Source of the DNA: Bremerella volcania
GTDB taxonomy: Bacteria; Planctomycetota; Planctomycetia; Pirellulales; Pirellulaceae
Assembly: GCF_007748115.1 (NCBI RefSeq)
Contig: NZ_CP036289.1
Coordinates: 3,968,001 to 4,032,000, forward strand
Length of the DNA: 64,000 nt
Direction of reading: 5' to 3'
Shown here one piece after another: positions 18,321 to 26,465 of the stretch (position 1 is the first letter of the stretch; each line of letters opens with the position of its first letter). A program made the translations under genes and the position numbers. Under the pieces are notes generated by a model. The model was not told the origin of the DNA. It saw nothing but the letters and a program-made list of their open reading frames with translations, and did not search any database.

Positions 18321-19220
18321 ATGATTCCATTGGGTCGCAGCACTCAAACCCCGTCGGGTTTGCTGGGCTTGGGTTCACCAGCCGGGCGTCAGCTATTGCT
18401 GTGCGTCGTCATCACGGCAGCCTTCTTGCTGCTGATGATCGCTGGATGGAATCATTACGCGGAACAGTTCGCAGTTCGTGAGGAATTCCTGCTTTCCCCA
18501 CGCGAGATCTTAATTAGTACGCCTCCAGCTTGGATTCAATCGGACGTCTTAGCCGACGCCGTTGAAAAGGCGGATCTCCCCGACCAACTCGATCTGCGGG
18601 ACCGTGAACTCACCAACAAGGTAGCTTCAGCGATCTCGGCACATGCGTGGGTTCGCAGCGTTCAAAAAGTGGTGAAACAATACCCTGCCAAAGTGCTTGT
18701 TGAAGTCGAATACCGCCGACCGGTAGCGATGGTCGAGGTGGAATTCGTCGACGAAGGTGCCGTTCGCCGCGGCTTGATTCCGGTTGATATCGAAGGAACC
18801 GTACTTCCGCCTGGCGACTTCTCACGCATTCAAGCCAACGATCGTTATCCGCGGATTCAGATCGACCTTAAACGCCCCATGGTCGAGGCTGGCATGAAGT
18901 GGGACAACCCACGTGTGGCTGAAGCGGCCCTGATCGCTGCGGAGTTGCTCCCGCACTGGAGCGATCTCAAGCTTAACCGAATCATTTTGAAGGAAGATTC
19001 GGGGCAACATTACGAATTGGAACTGACCGATCAAACCCGGATCATCTGGGGAAGCCCTCCGGGCAAAGAATTACCTCAAGAAACGATTGCCAAGCATAAA
19101 GTCCAGGTCATGCTTCAGAAGGCGGCTGAATCGTCTCTTTCGAGTCATGAAGCACAGCCATCGCTCGACCTGCGCACCGCCGGCAGAGCGGTAACCGGGC
19201 TGAATCCCGTCCATCGATAA
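18321..19220 (+). CDS. ftsQ: FtsQ/DivIB-like cell division protein with POTRA domain
   Basis: 299 residues from the ATG at 18321. A short cytoplasmic N-terminus, one membrane helix (about residues 24-46), then a POTRA-like domain: LLSPREILISTPPAWIQSDVL, ISAHAWVRSVQKVVKQYPAKVLVEVEYRRPVAMVEV and the later PVDIEGTVLPP all match FtsQ. The C-terminal beta domain has ELELTDQTRIIWGSPPG. In most bacteria FtsQ joins the FtsBL complex at the septum. In Pirellulales FtsZ is absent, so its partner set must differ; this is known of the group, not seen here. It follows murB and ends 8 bases from the convergent csrA. A TTG at 18330 is an alternative start. Confidence 0.83.
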   Translation: MIPLGRSTQTPSGLLGLGSPAGRQLLLCVVITAAFLLLMIAGWNHYAEQFAVREEFLLSPREILISTPPAWIQSDVLADAVEKADLPDQLDLRDRELTNKVASAISAHAWVRSVQKVVKQYPAKVLVEVEYRRPVAMVEVEFVDEGAVRRGLIPVDIEGTVLPPGDFSRIQANDRYPRIQIDLKRPMVEAGMKWDNPRVAEAALIAAELLPHWSDLKLNRIILKEDSGQHYELELTDQTRIIWGSPPGKELPQETIAKHKVQVMLQKAAESSLSSHEAQPSLDLRTAGRAVTGLNPVHR

Positions 19221-19228
19221 AGCATCCG

Positions 19229-19459
19229 TTAAGTACTTCGTGACGGATCGGCCGAGTTGAACATCTCGGAGTCAGATGTCGAGATCGCCGGCGGAGTTGG
19301 CCAACGCTGATCGAGAGTAATTTCTGAGCGACGAATGGAAACACAATCGGGTGCTTCAATTCCAATTCTTACCGATTTGCCGGTGACTCTAAGCACAGTC
19401 ACCGTGATCCCATTGCCGATTTCGATCTTCTCACCGACCCGGCGACTTAGAACTAACAT
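19229..19459 (-). CDS. csrA: Carbon storage regulator CsrA
   Basis: 76 residues. Small dimeric RNA-binding regulator that binds GGA motifs near ribosome sites. The first 47 residues are typical: [23 protein letters not shown] and the RNA-contact Arg in SIRRSEI. The C-terminal tail (about 25 residues, Ser/Thr/Pro-rich) is longer than in E. coli, as in other planctomycetes. Upstream on the minus strand there are two ANGGA sequences, AAGGA at 19464-19468 overlapping the ribosome site and ACGGA at 19537-19541, which could support autoregulation. No fliW or flagellar gene is adjacent. Confidence 0.92.
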   Translation of the reverse strand: MLVLSRRVGEKIEIGNGITVTVLRVTGKSVRIGIEAPDCVSIRRSEITLDQRWPTPPAISTSDSEMFNSADPSRST

Positions 19460-19619
19460 AGCGTCCTTGCCTCATACTGAGTGTTGCTGCGAAGCTACGC
19501 GCCTACTTGAAGGTGCCATGGCCTCTTGTCGCCGGTTCCGTGCAGCGAAGTAGTCTTGTAGCGGAGGATAAAAGAAGAGGGGGTGGAAGCGTAAAAGCTT
19601 CTCTTTTGAGTATAGAAAT

Positions 19620-19695
19620 CTCACCGCAAATCGCGCGCAGGAAAATCAGGGAAAACCGCAATTTCGTGGCAAAAAGTTAATAATTTTGCGGTGAG
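19620..19695. repeat. Perfect 11-base inverted repeat upstream of csrA
   Basis: CTCACCGCAAA at 19620-19630 and TTTGCGGTGAG at 19685-19695 are perfect inverse complements 54 bases apart, in the 263-base gap between csrA and the next gene's stop. The segment between them contains a partial third copy (ACCGCAATTTCG). It may be a looped regulator site or the ends of a small element. Confidence 0.45.
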
Positions 19696-19722
19696 CCTAT
19701 TGACATCAGCAGTCGTAAATAA

Positions 19723-21189
19723 TTAGCGATCTGGTATTTGATTCAATGTGTAGTAGAGCACATCATGCCAGAGAGGATCGCCACTTTTCTCGCGAATACC
19801 CGGGAAATGTATCTCGTGGATATGCCCTTCTTTAAGCTCGTCGAGCGTGATCTTTACGGACAAGTTATCCCCAGCCACTTCTACCTTTTTAATGGTTGGC
19901 TTGGCATGATCGACCTCGGGGCTGCCGTAGCTCGACTGATAAATATACGTATACGTTTCGATTTGAATGGCATCGGCCTTCGTGGCCGATTCGGGGTCGA
20001 TCGGCTTGGTGAAATGCACGGTAAATCCATCGGGATTGGCTTTTACGTCCAACAAGTCAAACGGCGTCGTCCCGGTCCAGTTGATACGTTCCAACGAGAA
20101 GGGCTTATTTCCCCGCGACCCCCAGCCACGGTTCGTACCGCCGACAAACAGATTGCCATCTTGGGTCATCCAAAGTGGCAACGTCCCTGATCCAATGCCT
20201 TGCAGGAAAGGAATGCAGGCTCCCTGGTATCGTCCTTTTACTTCTTCCAGGACGACACGCATGACCGTGCTATGTGATTGGTCTCCGACGAGCATCTGAC
20301 CGGCGAAAGGACCGAACTTCCCTTCGGAGCGGTCGTAGTCGATGCCGCTGGCCGACTTGCCCATCTTGTCGTACGGAAACAGAACGGCAGCCGGCATGTA
20401 TTCGGGGATCTTCTTGGCTTCGATATGGAATCGGCTGTTACTTTCGGGGTCTTGCGGACGCTTACCCATGTTGGGCGCCAATTTATACCAATCGTTGCCG
20501 CCTGGGTGCCCCACAAAGTGACCTGGCACCAGATGCTTCAAACCGCTCGTACCATTCCAGGGGCCTTGGTTGTCGGTATAGAAGATGTCACCGGCCGCGT
20601 TCATGCCGATTCCACCAGGACTGCGAACACCACTGACCGTCGGCGTGGTCGTACCATCTTCGTTAACACGCAGACACCATCCGCGGAACGGGACCTGGCT
20701 CGAGAACGAACCGGTCAGGCAAAGCGTGACCCAGATGTTACCTTCCTTATCAAAGCGTGATCCGAAGGCGTATTCGTGGTAATCGCCGGAGACACCCCAG
20801 CCATCGGACACCACTTCAAACTCATCGGCTTCTCCGTCACCGTCAGTATCTCGAATGCGTGAGACGTCGCAGCGCTGCGTGACGTAGAGCCATCCGTCGC
20901 GGTACGCGAGCCCCAACACTTCGTGCAGCCCGTGAGCATATCGTTTGATGGTCGTATCCGTTTCCGGAGAGCTTGCCTTAGGGTCCGAGACCATATAGAT
21001 TTCGCCGCGTCGCGTCGCGACCGCCAGTTTACCATCCGGCATCATTTCCATCGCGCCCACTTCCAACACCACGCCATCGGGAATTGGCAGCGGCGTAATC
21101 TTGTAGTACTTCTCTTGCTCGCTGTCCTGAGCGATCGCCACCACGGCGGAGAAAAGCACGATCAATAAGGTGGAGCTATATCGAAACAT
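19723..21189 (-). CDS. Secreted beta-propeller dehydrogenase-like protein
   Basis: 488 residues with a Sec signal peptide (1-20, ending AIAQ). Residues about 35-370 form an NHL/sugar-dehydrogenase-type propeller: MMPDGKLAVATRRGEIYMV, RYAHGLHEVLGLAYRDGWLYVTQRCDVSRIRDTDGDGEADEFEVV, GGIGMNAAGDIFYTDNQGPWNG and MLVGDQSHSTVMRVVLEE. The residues after about 375 form an Ig-like domain. DTDGDGEAD is a likely calcium loop. It lies 53 bases downstream of the penta-heme cytochrome gene on the same strand, so the pair probably work together as a periplasmic dehydrogenase and electron acceptor. The substrate is unknown; a sugar or alcohol is a family-based guess. Confidence 0.8.
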   Translation of the reverse strand: MFRYSSTLLIVLFSAVVAIAQDSEQEKYYKITPLPIPDGVVLEVGAMEMMPDGKLAVATRRGEIYMVSDPKASSPETDTTIKRYAHGLHEVLGLAYRDGWLYVTQRCDVSRIRDTDGDGEADEFEVVSDGWGVSGDYHEYAFGSRFDKEGNIWVTLCLTGSFSSQVPFRGWCLRVNEDGTTTPTVSGVRSPGGIGMNAAGDIFYTDNQGPWNGTSGLKHLVPGHFVGHPGGNDWYKLAPNMGKRPQDPESNSRFHIEAKKIPEYMPAAVLFPYDKMGKSASGIDYDRSEGKFGPFAGQMLVGDQSHSTVMRVVLEEVKGRYQGACIPFLQGIGSGTLPLWMTQDGNLFVGGTNRGWGSRGNKPFSLERINWTGTTPFDLLDVKANPDGFTVHFTKPIDPESATKADAIQIETYTYIYQSSYGSPEVDHAKPTIKKVEVAGDNLSVKITLDELKEGHIHEIHFPGIREKSGDPLWHDVLYYTLNQIPDR

Positions 21190-21242
21190 CGGCCAATGCC
21201 TTTAATGCGTACGGATGAATGACTTTGAATTTGCAGGGTGGA

Positions 21243-23975
21243 TTACCAAACGTACTTCAGTTGGAAGGTCGCAGGTTGACTGCCCGTGGGGACCTCGACC
21301 AGCAAGTCATTCTGTTCAGGTCGAACCGCTGCGTTGGCTCCGACGACTTGCAGTTTGAGTCCCTCGCCCATCTGGTACCAGCCATCTTCCAGGGCATGAA
21401 TTCCACCGCCAGACAAGGCTCGGAACACGACCGGCTTCGCGGTGGATGGCCCTTCGATCGTGAACTCGCGAACCAGCGATGGGAACTCATTGACCTTTTC
21501 GGCCTTGATCGTATCGGAAATCGTTTGTTCGTCGAAGCGATAACGGAACGTCGGGTTATTGGCTGCATCAAGTCGATAGCCCAGGAACTGGTAACCAGCT
21601 TCTTTTCCACTGGCATCAGGCCACTTGACGGATGGATCTTCCAGGACCGCGAACGGAGCACCTCCGGGTAGCTGAACGACGTTGTCCCCCAGGGGCGGCT
21701 GAAATCCTTGCCCACGTCCCGTCCAGTGACGCGACGCGTCCATGAACGCACCCTGCCAGATCAGAGCCAGTCGCAAGTCATTCGCGTCAAACGCGATGTT
21801 GGCCTTCTCCGGGTAGCCAATACCAATCGCCCGGCTGCCGGCTCCTTGGATGAAATTGCGGTAGATAACGGCCTTTCGCCATGCCACCAATTCGATCGGC
21901 TGCTCGCCCACACCGTAGGGCTTGGCTGCTTTTTCCTGATCGTTCAGATAAATCCAGATCGCCTCGATTTGCTGATCGGCGTCACCACTGAGAATGCTTC
22001 GCATGACCGACTTGCCATTGGGCCAGGCCGTTGGCATGCGTGTCCCTTTACGGAACCGAGGAGGATCTTTCACATACGCTAAGAACCAATCGTGATTCAG
22101 CCGCCGGGTCATCAGGGTCATGTCAATCCCTTGAACGCCGGAAGCTTTCTCGCCTGCAAAGGTATGACACTTGATGCAGCCGAATACCTTGTCCCCAACC
22201 ATGTGCCGACCGGTGGCTTTGATACGCCCTTCCGTTTCCGGAATTTCGATCGGGGGATGCTCGGGTAAGGTATCAAGGCTTGCAAAGAGATCTTTCAACT
22301 GCCCCACGTTTTGTCCGCCGAAGTTCGGCATCACGGTCTTCATGTAGGGACGATCCTTGGCTCCTTCACGCAAAATCTTGGCCATCCAGTTCTCGGTAAG
22401 CTTGGCCCCCACGCCATCGAGCGTCGGCGGAATGCGTCCCTCGTCCCCCATTTCCGCTTGCGTTGTATGGAAGTAGGAGTTCAGGTCGGCATTGACGCCG
22501 CCGATTTCGTCCCGCTGGTGGCAGGCATAGCAGTTGAACGTAGCGAGATGACGGCGAACGCGTTGCTCGGGTTCCCAGGCTGCCACCTTGGGCTGTTGCC
22601 GCCGCTTGATGGCCGATGCCAGGCTCTGACGCTGGCCATCCGTCAACTTGAAGTCAGGGGCTTTCCCAGGCGAAGCAGCCAAACACCCTTGGCTGGTATT
22701 GAGATCGGCCAAACTTGGCCCATGCAAGGCCATCGCATCTGGCTTGACGTCTCCTAAGCGATGACAATTGGCACATCCCAGGGAAGCAAACTGAATTCGC
22801 CCTTTCTCCGCTTTTTGTTGATCGACCTGAAACTGATTCGAATTCTCAGCAGGCGCCGACTTCTTAGGGTCGAGAAACACGAAATCGGAAACGTAGGCAT
22901 TTCGCAAGCCATTAGGCCCGTCCATCATCACATCGAACTCGGCTTCTCCACCTCCTTCGAAGTATTCAACTCGCAGTTCGTGCATGCCTGGCTCAAGACG
23001 AATCTTGCCAGAGCGGCGACTTTTGGGATGAATTCCATCGTTGATGACGACCTGCTTCCCGTCGACTTCCAGGCGGCTACCGTCATCCGAATCGAGATGG
23101 AACGTGTAATCTCCCTTCTGCGTGACATTCAGGTATCCTTCGAACACGAAAGCAAAATTGTCCGATCGTTTCGCCAGACCAATATCAAACGACATGGCCT
23201 CGCCCGTCTCTTTGGGTTTCAGCTTGGAAAAGTCCGGCAGCTTGCTGAAGTTGCCTTCGTAATACGTGTACTGCAAGTTGGCAGGCACTTCGACGTCTAA
23301 TTCCTGCAGCAGATACTGTGCGAGTTTCGTGGCCTGATCGGTATCAAGTCGCAGCGCCGGCATGCGGCCAGAGGCTCGGACCTTGAGTGGGTCTTGCAGA
23401 AAAGCGGCCAGCGAGGGAATCGAGTACTTCGCTTCGAGCGTTCCCAGCGGCTTCAAGTTTGCCGCTTCGGAAGGGCTTCCCTCACGTGGGCCATGGCAGG
23501 CAACGCAGCCGATCTCGTGGTAAAGCTTCTTGCCTTCGTTGATCTCGCGCGAGCGTTTGCGCGACTCTTGGAGCCGCCCCGTGGAAGCAAGGAAGTGGGT
23601 TAAGTTTTCAACCGCCTCTTCCCGCTCTGCTTGCGAAAGACTGCCCAGCACGTCGGGCATAGTCGCCCCCGGTTTAAGCAGGTGCGGGTCTTTCAAGTAA
23701 GCGCTCAAATACTCGGGTCGTACGCGACTACCAACCAGCGACAAGTCAGGAGCGGCCTTGGCGGAGAGATTGCCAAGCTCAGCTTGGGACTGTTGGTGAC
23801 AAGCGACGCAATTCAGTTCGCTCCACAGAATTTCGCCCCCGGCAGCATCTGGCGATTGGCTATGAAACTGCTGATAACCAGGAATGATGGGACCCGACTG
23901 CGCCCAAAGAGGATCGACGCTGACGACCGCCAAAATCCATGCGGCCATGCTAGTCCAGCGAAACAAGCTCATCAT
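21243..23975 (-). CDS. Multi-domain c-type cytochrome with PA14 domain (five CxxCH motifs)
   Basis: 910 residues from the ATG at 23975 (MMSLFRWTSM), giving a Sec signal peptide ending at LWAQS; the frame to 24095 adds 40 residues that are not signal-like. Five heme motifs: CVACH and CVACH in the first 180 residues, CANCH at about 400, CYACH at about 480 and CIKCH at about 600. A PA14-type domain (YTYYEGNFSKLPDF, FHLDSDDGSRLEVDGKQVVIND, ELRVEYFEGGGEAEF) lies between the second and third hemes. The last 250 residues form a beta-rich domain. This architecture is typical of planctomycetes. It is upstream of the beta-propeller gene and probably accepts its electrons. Confidence 0.87.
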   Translation of the reverse strand: MMSLFRWTSMAAWILAVVSVDPLWAQSGPIIPGYQQFHSQSPDAAGGEILWSELNCVACHQQSQAELGNLSAKAAPDLSLVGSRVRPEYLSAYLKDPHLLKPGATMPDVLGSLSQAEREEAVENLTHFLASTGRLQESRKRSREINEGKKLYHEIGCVACHGPREGSPSEAANLKPLGTLEAKYSIPSLAAFLQDPLKVRASGRMPALRLDTDQATKLAQYLLQELDVEVPANLQYTYYEGNFSKLPDFSKLKPKETGEAMSFDIGLAKRSDNFAFVFEGYLNVTQKGDYTFHLDSDDGSRLEVDGKQVVINDGIHPKSRRSGKIRLEPGMHELRVEYFEGGGEAEFDVMMDGPNGLRNAYVSDFVFLDPKKSAPAENSNQFQVDQQKAEKGRIQFASLGCANCHRLGDVKPDAMALHGPSLADLNTSQGCLAASPGKAPDFKLTDGQRQSLASAIKRRQQPKVAAWEPEQRVRRHLATFNCYACHQRDEIGGVNADLNSYFHTTQAEMGDEGRIPPTLDGVGAKLTENWMAKILREGAKDRPYMKTVMPNFGGQNVGQLKDLFASLDTLPEHPPIEIPETEGRIKATGRHMVGDKVFGCIKCHTFAGEKASGVQGIDMTLMTRRLNHDWFLAYVKDPPRFRKGTRMPTAWPNGKSVMRSILSGDADQQIEAIWIYLNDQEKAAKPYGVGEQPIELVAWRKAVIYRNFIQGAGSRAIGIGYPEKANIAFDANDLRLALIWQGAFMDASRHWTGRGQGFQPPLGDNVVQLPGGAPFAVLEDPSVKWPDASGKEAGYQFLGYRLDAANNPTFRYRFDEQTISDTIKAEKVNEFPSLVREFTIEGPSTAKPVVFRALSGGGIHALEDGWYQMGEGLKLQVVGANAAVRPEQNDLLVEVPTGSQPATFQLKYVW

Positions 23976-24189
23976 GCGTGTTGCCAAAAGTGGAAAATAT
24001 GGAAGGGGAGAATCCGTGGTGCATAGGTAGGAAATTAAGGCACCACAGACAGAAAGGTCATGGCCTATTTCATCGCGACAAATCGCGAGTGTCAACTAAG
24101 GCAGCAATATTTATTCTTTAGATTATTCAGATATTCAATTCGGTTGAACCATTTTACGTCGCAAAAAACCAACCCGCTGGCAAGCCGAA

Positions 24190-26460
24190 CTAGTGGGTTG
24201 TTTTCTTGTAGACTCGATCGGCCAAATCATCCAAGTCATCACGAACGGACTCTAAACTGGCTGGCAGGGTCGGGGCTGCGAGGTCGATTTGTTCGTCGTC
24301 TAACTCTCGCAACTTAATGACGACTGGACTCACTCCAAAATTAACCACCATGCCTAACAACTTGTGGGCCGCAAAGGCAAATCGCTTTGGATCATTTGAT
24401 TCTTTGGCGGAAACCAACTCGGCGAATTGTTGCTGATAGTGCTCGCAATAATCTAGCATCAACTTCACCCGAAGCTCTTCTGGATAGGAAGCCAGTGGAT
24501 CCTCACTATCTTCACCTAACTCCATCACGGACGACTTATCGGCTGCTGCTGGAGTAATCGGCTCGTCTTCCAGAGAATGTTCGCCGGGACTCACCAACTG
24601 GAGGACCGATCGGAGCCCTTCGAGCGTTACCGGCTTCGTCAGAAATCCATCCATGCCTGCGGCTTCCGTTTTCTCACGAAACTCATCGGTCGCATGAGCG
24701 GTCAGCGCGACTACCGTGGGGCGAGGACGATCGGATGCGAGACACCGATCGATCAATTTCTGGAAGAAGTCGAAACCAGTCCCGTCGGGCAATTCAAGAT
24801 CGAGCAGAATAATTTCAGGCCACTGCTCGTCGAGCTTGTCGAAACCGTCTGCAATCGAAACAGCGAACCGATGAGGCACTGCCAATTCGTCGAGCATCGA
24901 TCCAACGACCAGGCGATTCGCCTCGACGTCTTCGATGACCAATAAGTTCGATTTCGCCAACGATAACATGACTTCCGCCGGGGCAGACTTATCGTGCCGC
25001 CACTGATCGGTCATTTCGATATCGCGGAAAGACTTTTGAAACGGAATCTCGAGGATGAACGTCGTGCCGGCCCCCAGTTGACTGACGACCCGCATCCGGC
25101 CATTCATCGCTTCGACCAGGCGATAGGCAATGCTCAAGCCCAGCCCCGCGCCGCCATGCTTGTCACGATCGCGTTCGGCTTGCTTGAACGGCTCGAAGAT
25201 CGACTTCTGGTCCTCGGGCGAGATGCCTGGCCCCGTGTCGGTCACCGTGATCATGGCGAGGATTTCATGGGCATGATGTCGCTGCACTTCAGCTTCGACA
25301 ACCACTTTCCCTTGGGCGGTAAACTTCAGCGCATTCTGGATCAGATTCACCAGAACCTGCCGCAAGCGGTTTTCGTCTCCCAGCACCCACAAATCGAGAT
25401 CGTCAGAGACCATCAACTCCATTTCCAAGCCACGTTGCCGGGCCTGGTAGCTGAACATCTCGACAACTTTATCCAACGTCTGCTTTGGATTAAGAGGATC
25501 CCGCCGAAGCTTAAAGTCCGAGTCAACTTCCAGCTTCGACATATCTAAAAGGTCGGTCAGCAATCCCATCAAGGACTGAGCAGAATCATGGATCGTGTTC
25601 AGGAGGTTCTTCTGGTTACCTACCAGCCGACCGCGAAGCAGCACCTCGGATAGCCCCAGAATGGCATTCATTGGAGTACGCAGTTCGTGACTCATCTTGG
25701 CTAGGAAACGTGTTTTTTCCTGGTTCGCCGCCTCGGCGGAATCCCTCGCCGTTTCCAACGCTTCGGCATTCTCTCGCAGACGAGTGACCATCCGCTGTAT
25801 TTGACTGACCGCCGGCCGGAAGATGAATAGCCCCTCGAACAGAAGCACCACCAAGGTAATAAACAGCAGCCCTCGTTCTACCTGTTTCAAACTGGCGACA
25901 CGGCTTTCGGCTTCCTGATCGTACGTATAAACGATCTGATCCATGCCTGAAAGAAAGGTCTTTTCGTTCGCCAGAATGATTTCCAATTCAGAAGCGATCC
26001 TCTGATCGTCTTGTTCCTTGCCATCTTCAGCGAGTATCGTTACCGCTGCTTCCCGGATCTCCTGATAACTTGGCTCGAGCCTGTCGTATAAACTTGTCAC
26101 CGTGTCGCTATTATTACCAGGCAAACCCAGTTCTTGATCGCCAACCTGAAGCCCCAGATGGCAGGTCTCCCATAGCTCTAGGGACTCACGAAGATCGTTT
26201 CGGGCTTCGGCCTTCTGATAGGGGTTGTCGCTGATATCGATTTGCAGAGCCAGTTTGGTGATCTTTTGACTCAACATCCGCTGGCGTCCAGCGATGTTAA
26301 TGACGGTCGAATCACTCAACTGCTGCTCTAAGCTTCGCTGAACCAGAACCTGTCCCAAAATGGTGAGCAGGGCCACGGCACTCAGCGCGAGCACATATAG
26401 AACGGTCAAGCGATTAGCGGAGGACCTTGCGGTGGGAATGCCTTTTCCCGAATCGGTCAT
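24190..26460 (-). CDS. Hybrid sensor histidine kinase with PilJ-type sensor, REC and HPt domains
   Basis: 756 residues. Membrane helices at about 18-40 and 198-216 enclose an extracytoplasmic four-helix domain that begins with INIAGRQRMLSQKITKLALQ, the signature of the PilJ/NarX-like N-terminal sensor. HisKA has the phospho-acceptor His258 in AKMSHELRTPMNAILGL. The HATPase has N-box NLIQNALKF, G1 DTGPGIS and G2 GGAGLGLSI. The receiver domain has Asp554 (ILLDLELPDG) and the Lys of TKP. A C-terminal HPt domain has His699 in AFAAHKLLG. The whole phosphorelay is in one protein. It follows the response-regulator gene by 5 bases, so they are one operon and probably partners. NarX-like sensors detect nitrate, but the ligand here is unknown. 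Confidence 0.92.
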   Translation of the reverse strand: MTDSGKGIPTARSSANRLTVLYVLALSAVALLTILGQVLVQRSLEQQLSDSTVINIAGRQRMLSQKITKLALQIDISDNPYQKAEARNDLRESLELWETCHLGLQVGDQELGLPGNNSDTVTSLYDRLEPSYQEIREAAVTILAEDGKEQDDQRIASELEIILANEKTFLSGMDQIVYTYDQEAESRVASLKQVERGLLFITLVVLLFEGLFIFRPAVSQIQRMVTRLRENAEALETARDSAEAANQEKTRFLAKMSHELRTPMNAILGLSEVLLRGRLVGNQKNLLNTIHDSAQSLMGLLTDLLDMSKLEVDSDFKLRRDPLNPKQTLDKVVEMFSYQARQRGLEMELMVSDDLDLWVLGDENRLRQVLVNLIQNALKFTAQGKVVVEAEVQRHHAHEILAMITVTDTGPGISPEDQKSIFEPFKQAERDRDKHGGAGLGLSIAYRLVEAMNGRMRVVSQLGAGTTFILEIPFQKSFRDIEMTDQWRHDKSAPAEVMLSLAKSNLLVIEDVEANRLVVGSMLDELAVPHRFAVSIADGFDKLDEQWPEIILLDLELPDGTGFDFFQKLIDRCLASDRPRPTVVALTAHATDEFREKTEAAGMDGFLTKPVTLEGLRSVLQLVSPGEHSLEDEPITPAAADKSSVMELGEDSEDPLASYPEELRVKLMLDYCEHYQQQFAELVSAKESNDPKRFAFAAHKLLGMVVNFGVSPVVIKLRELDDEQIDLAAPTLPASLESVRDDLDDLADRVYKKTTH

Positions 26461-26465
26461 GAGGA

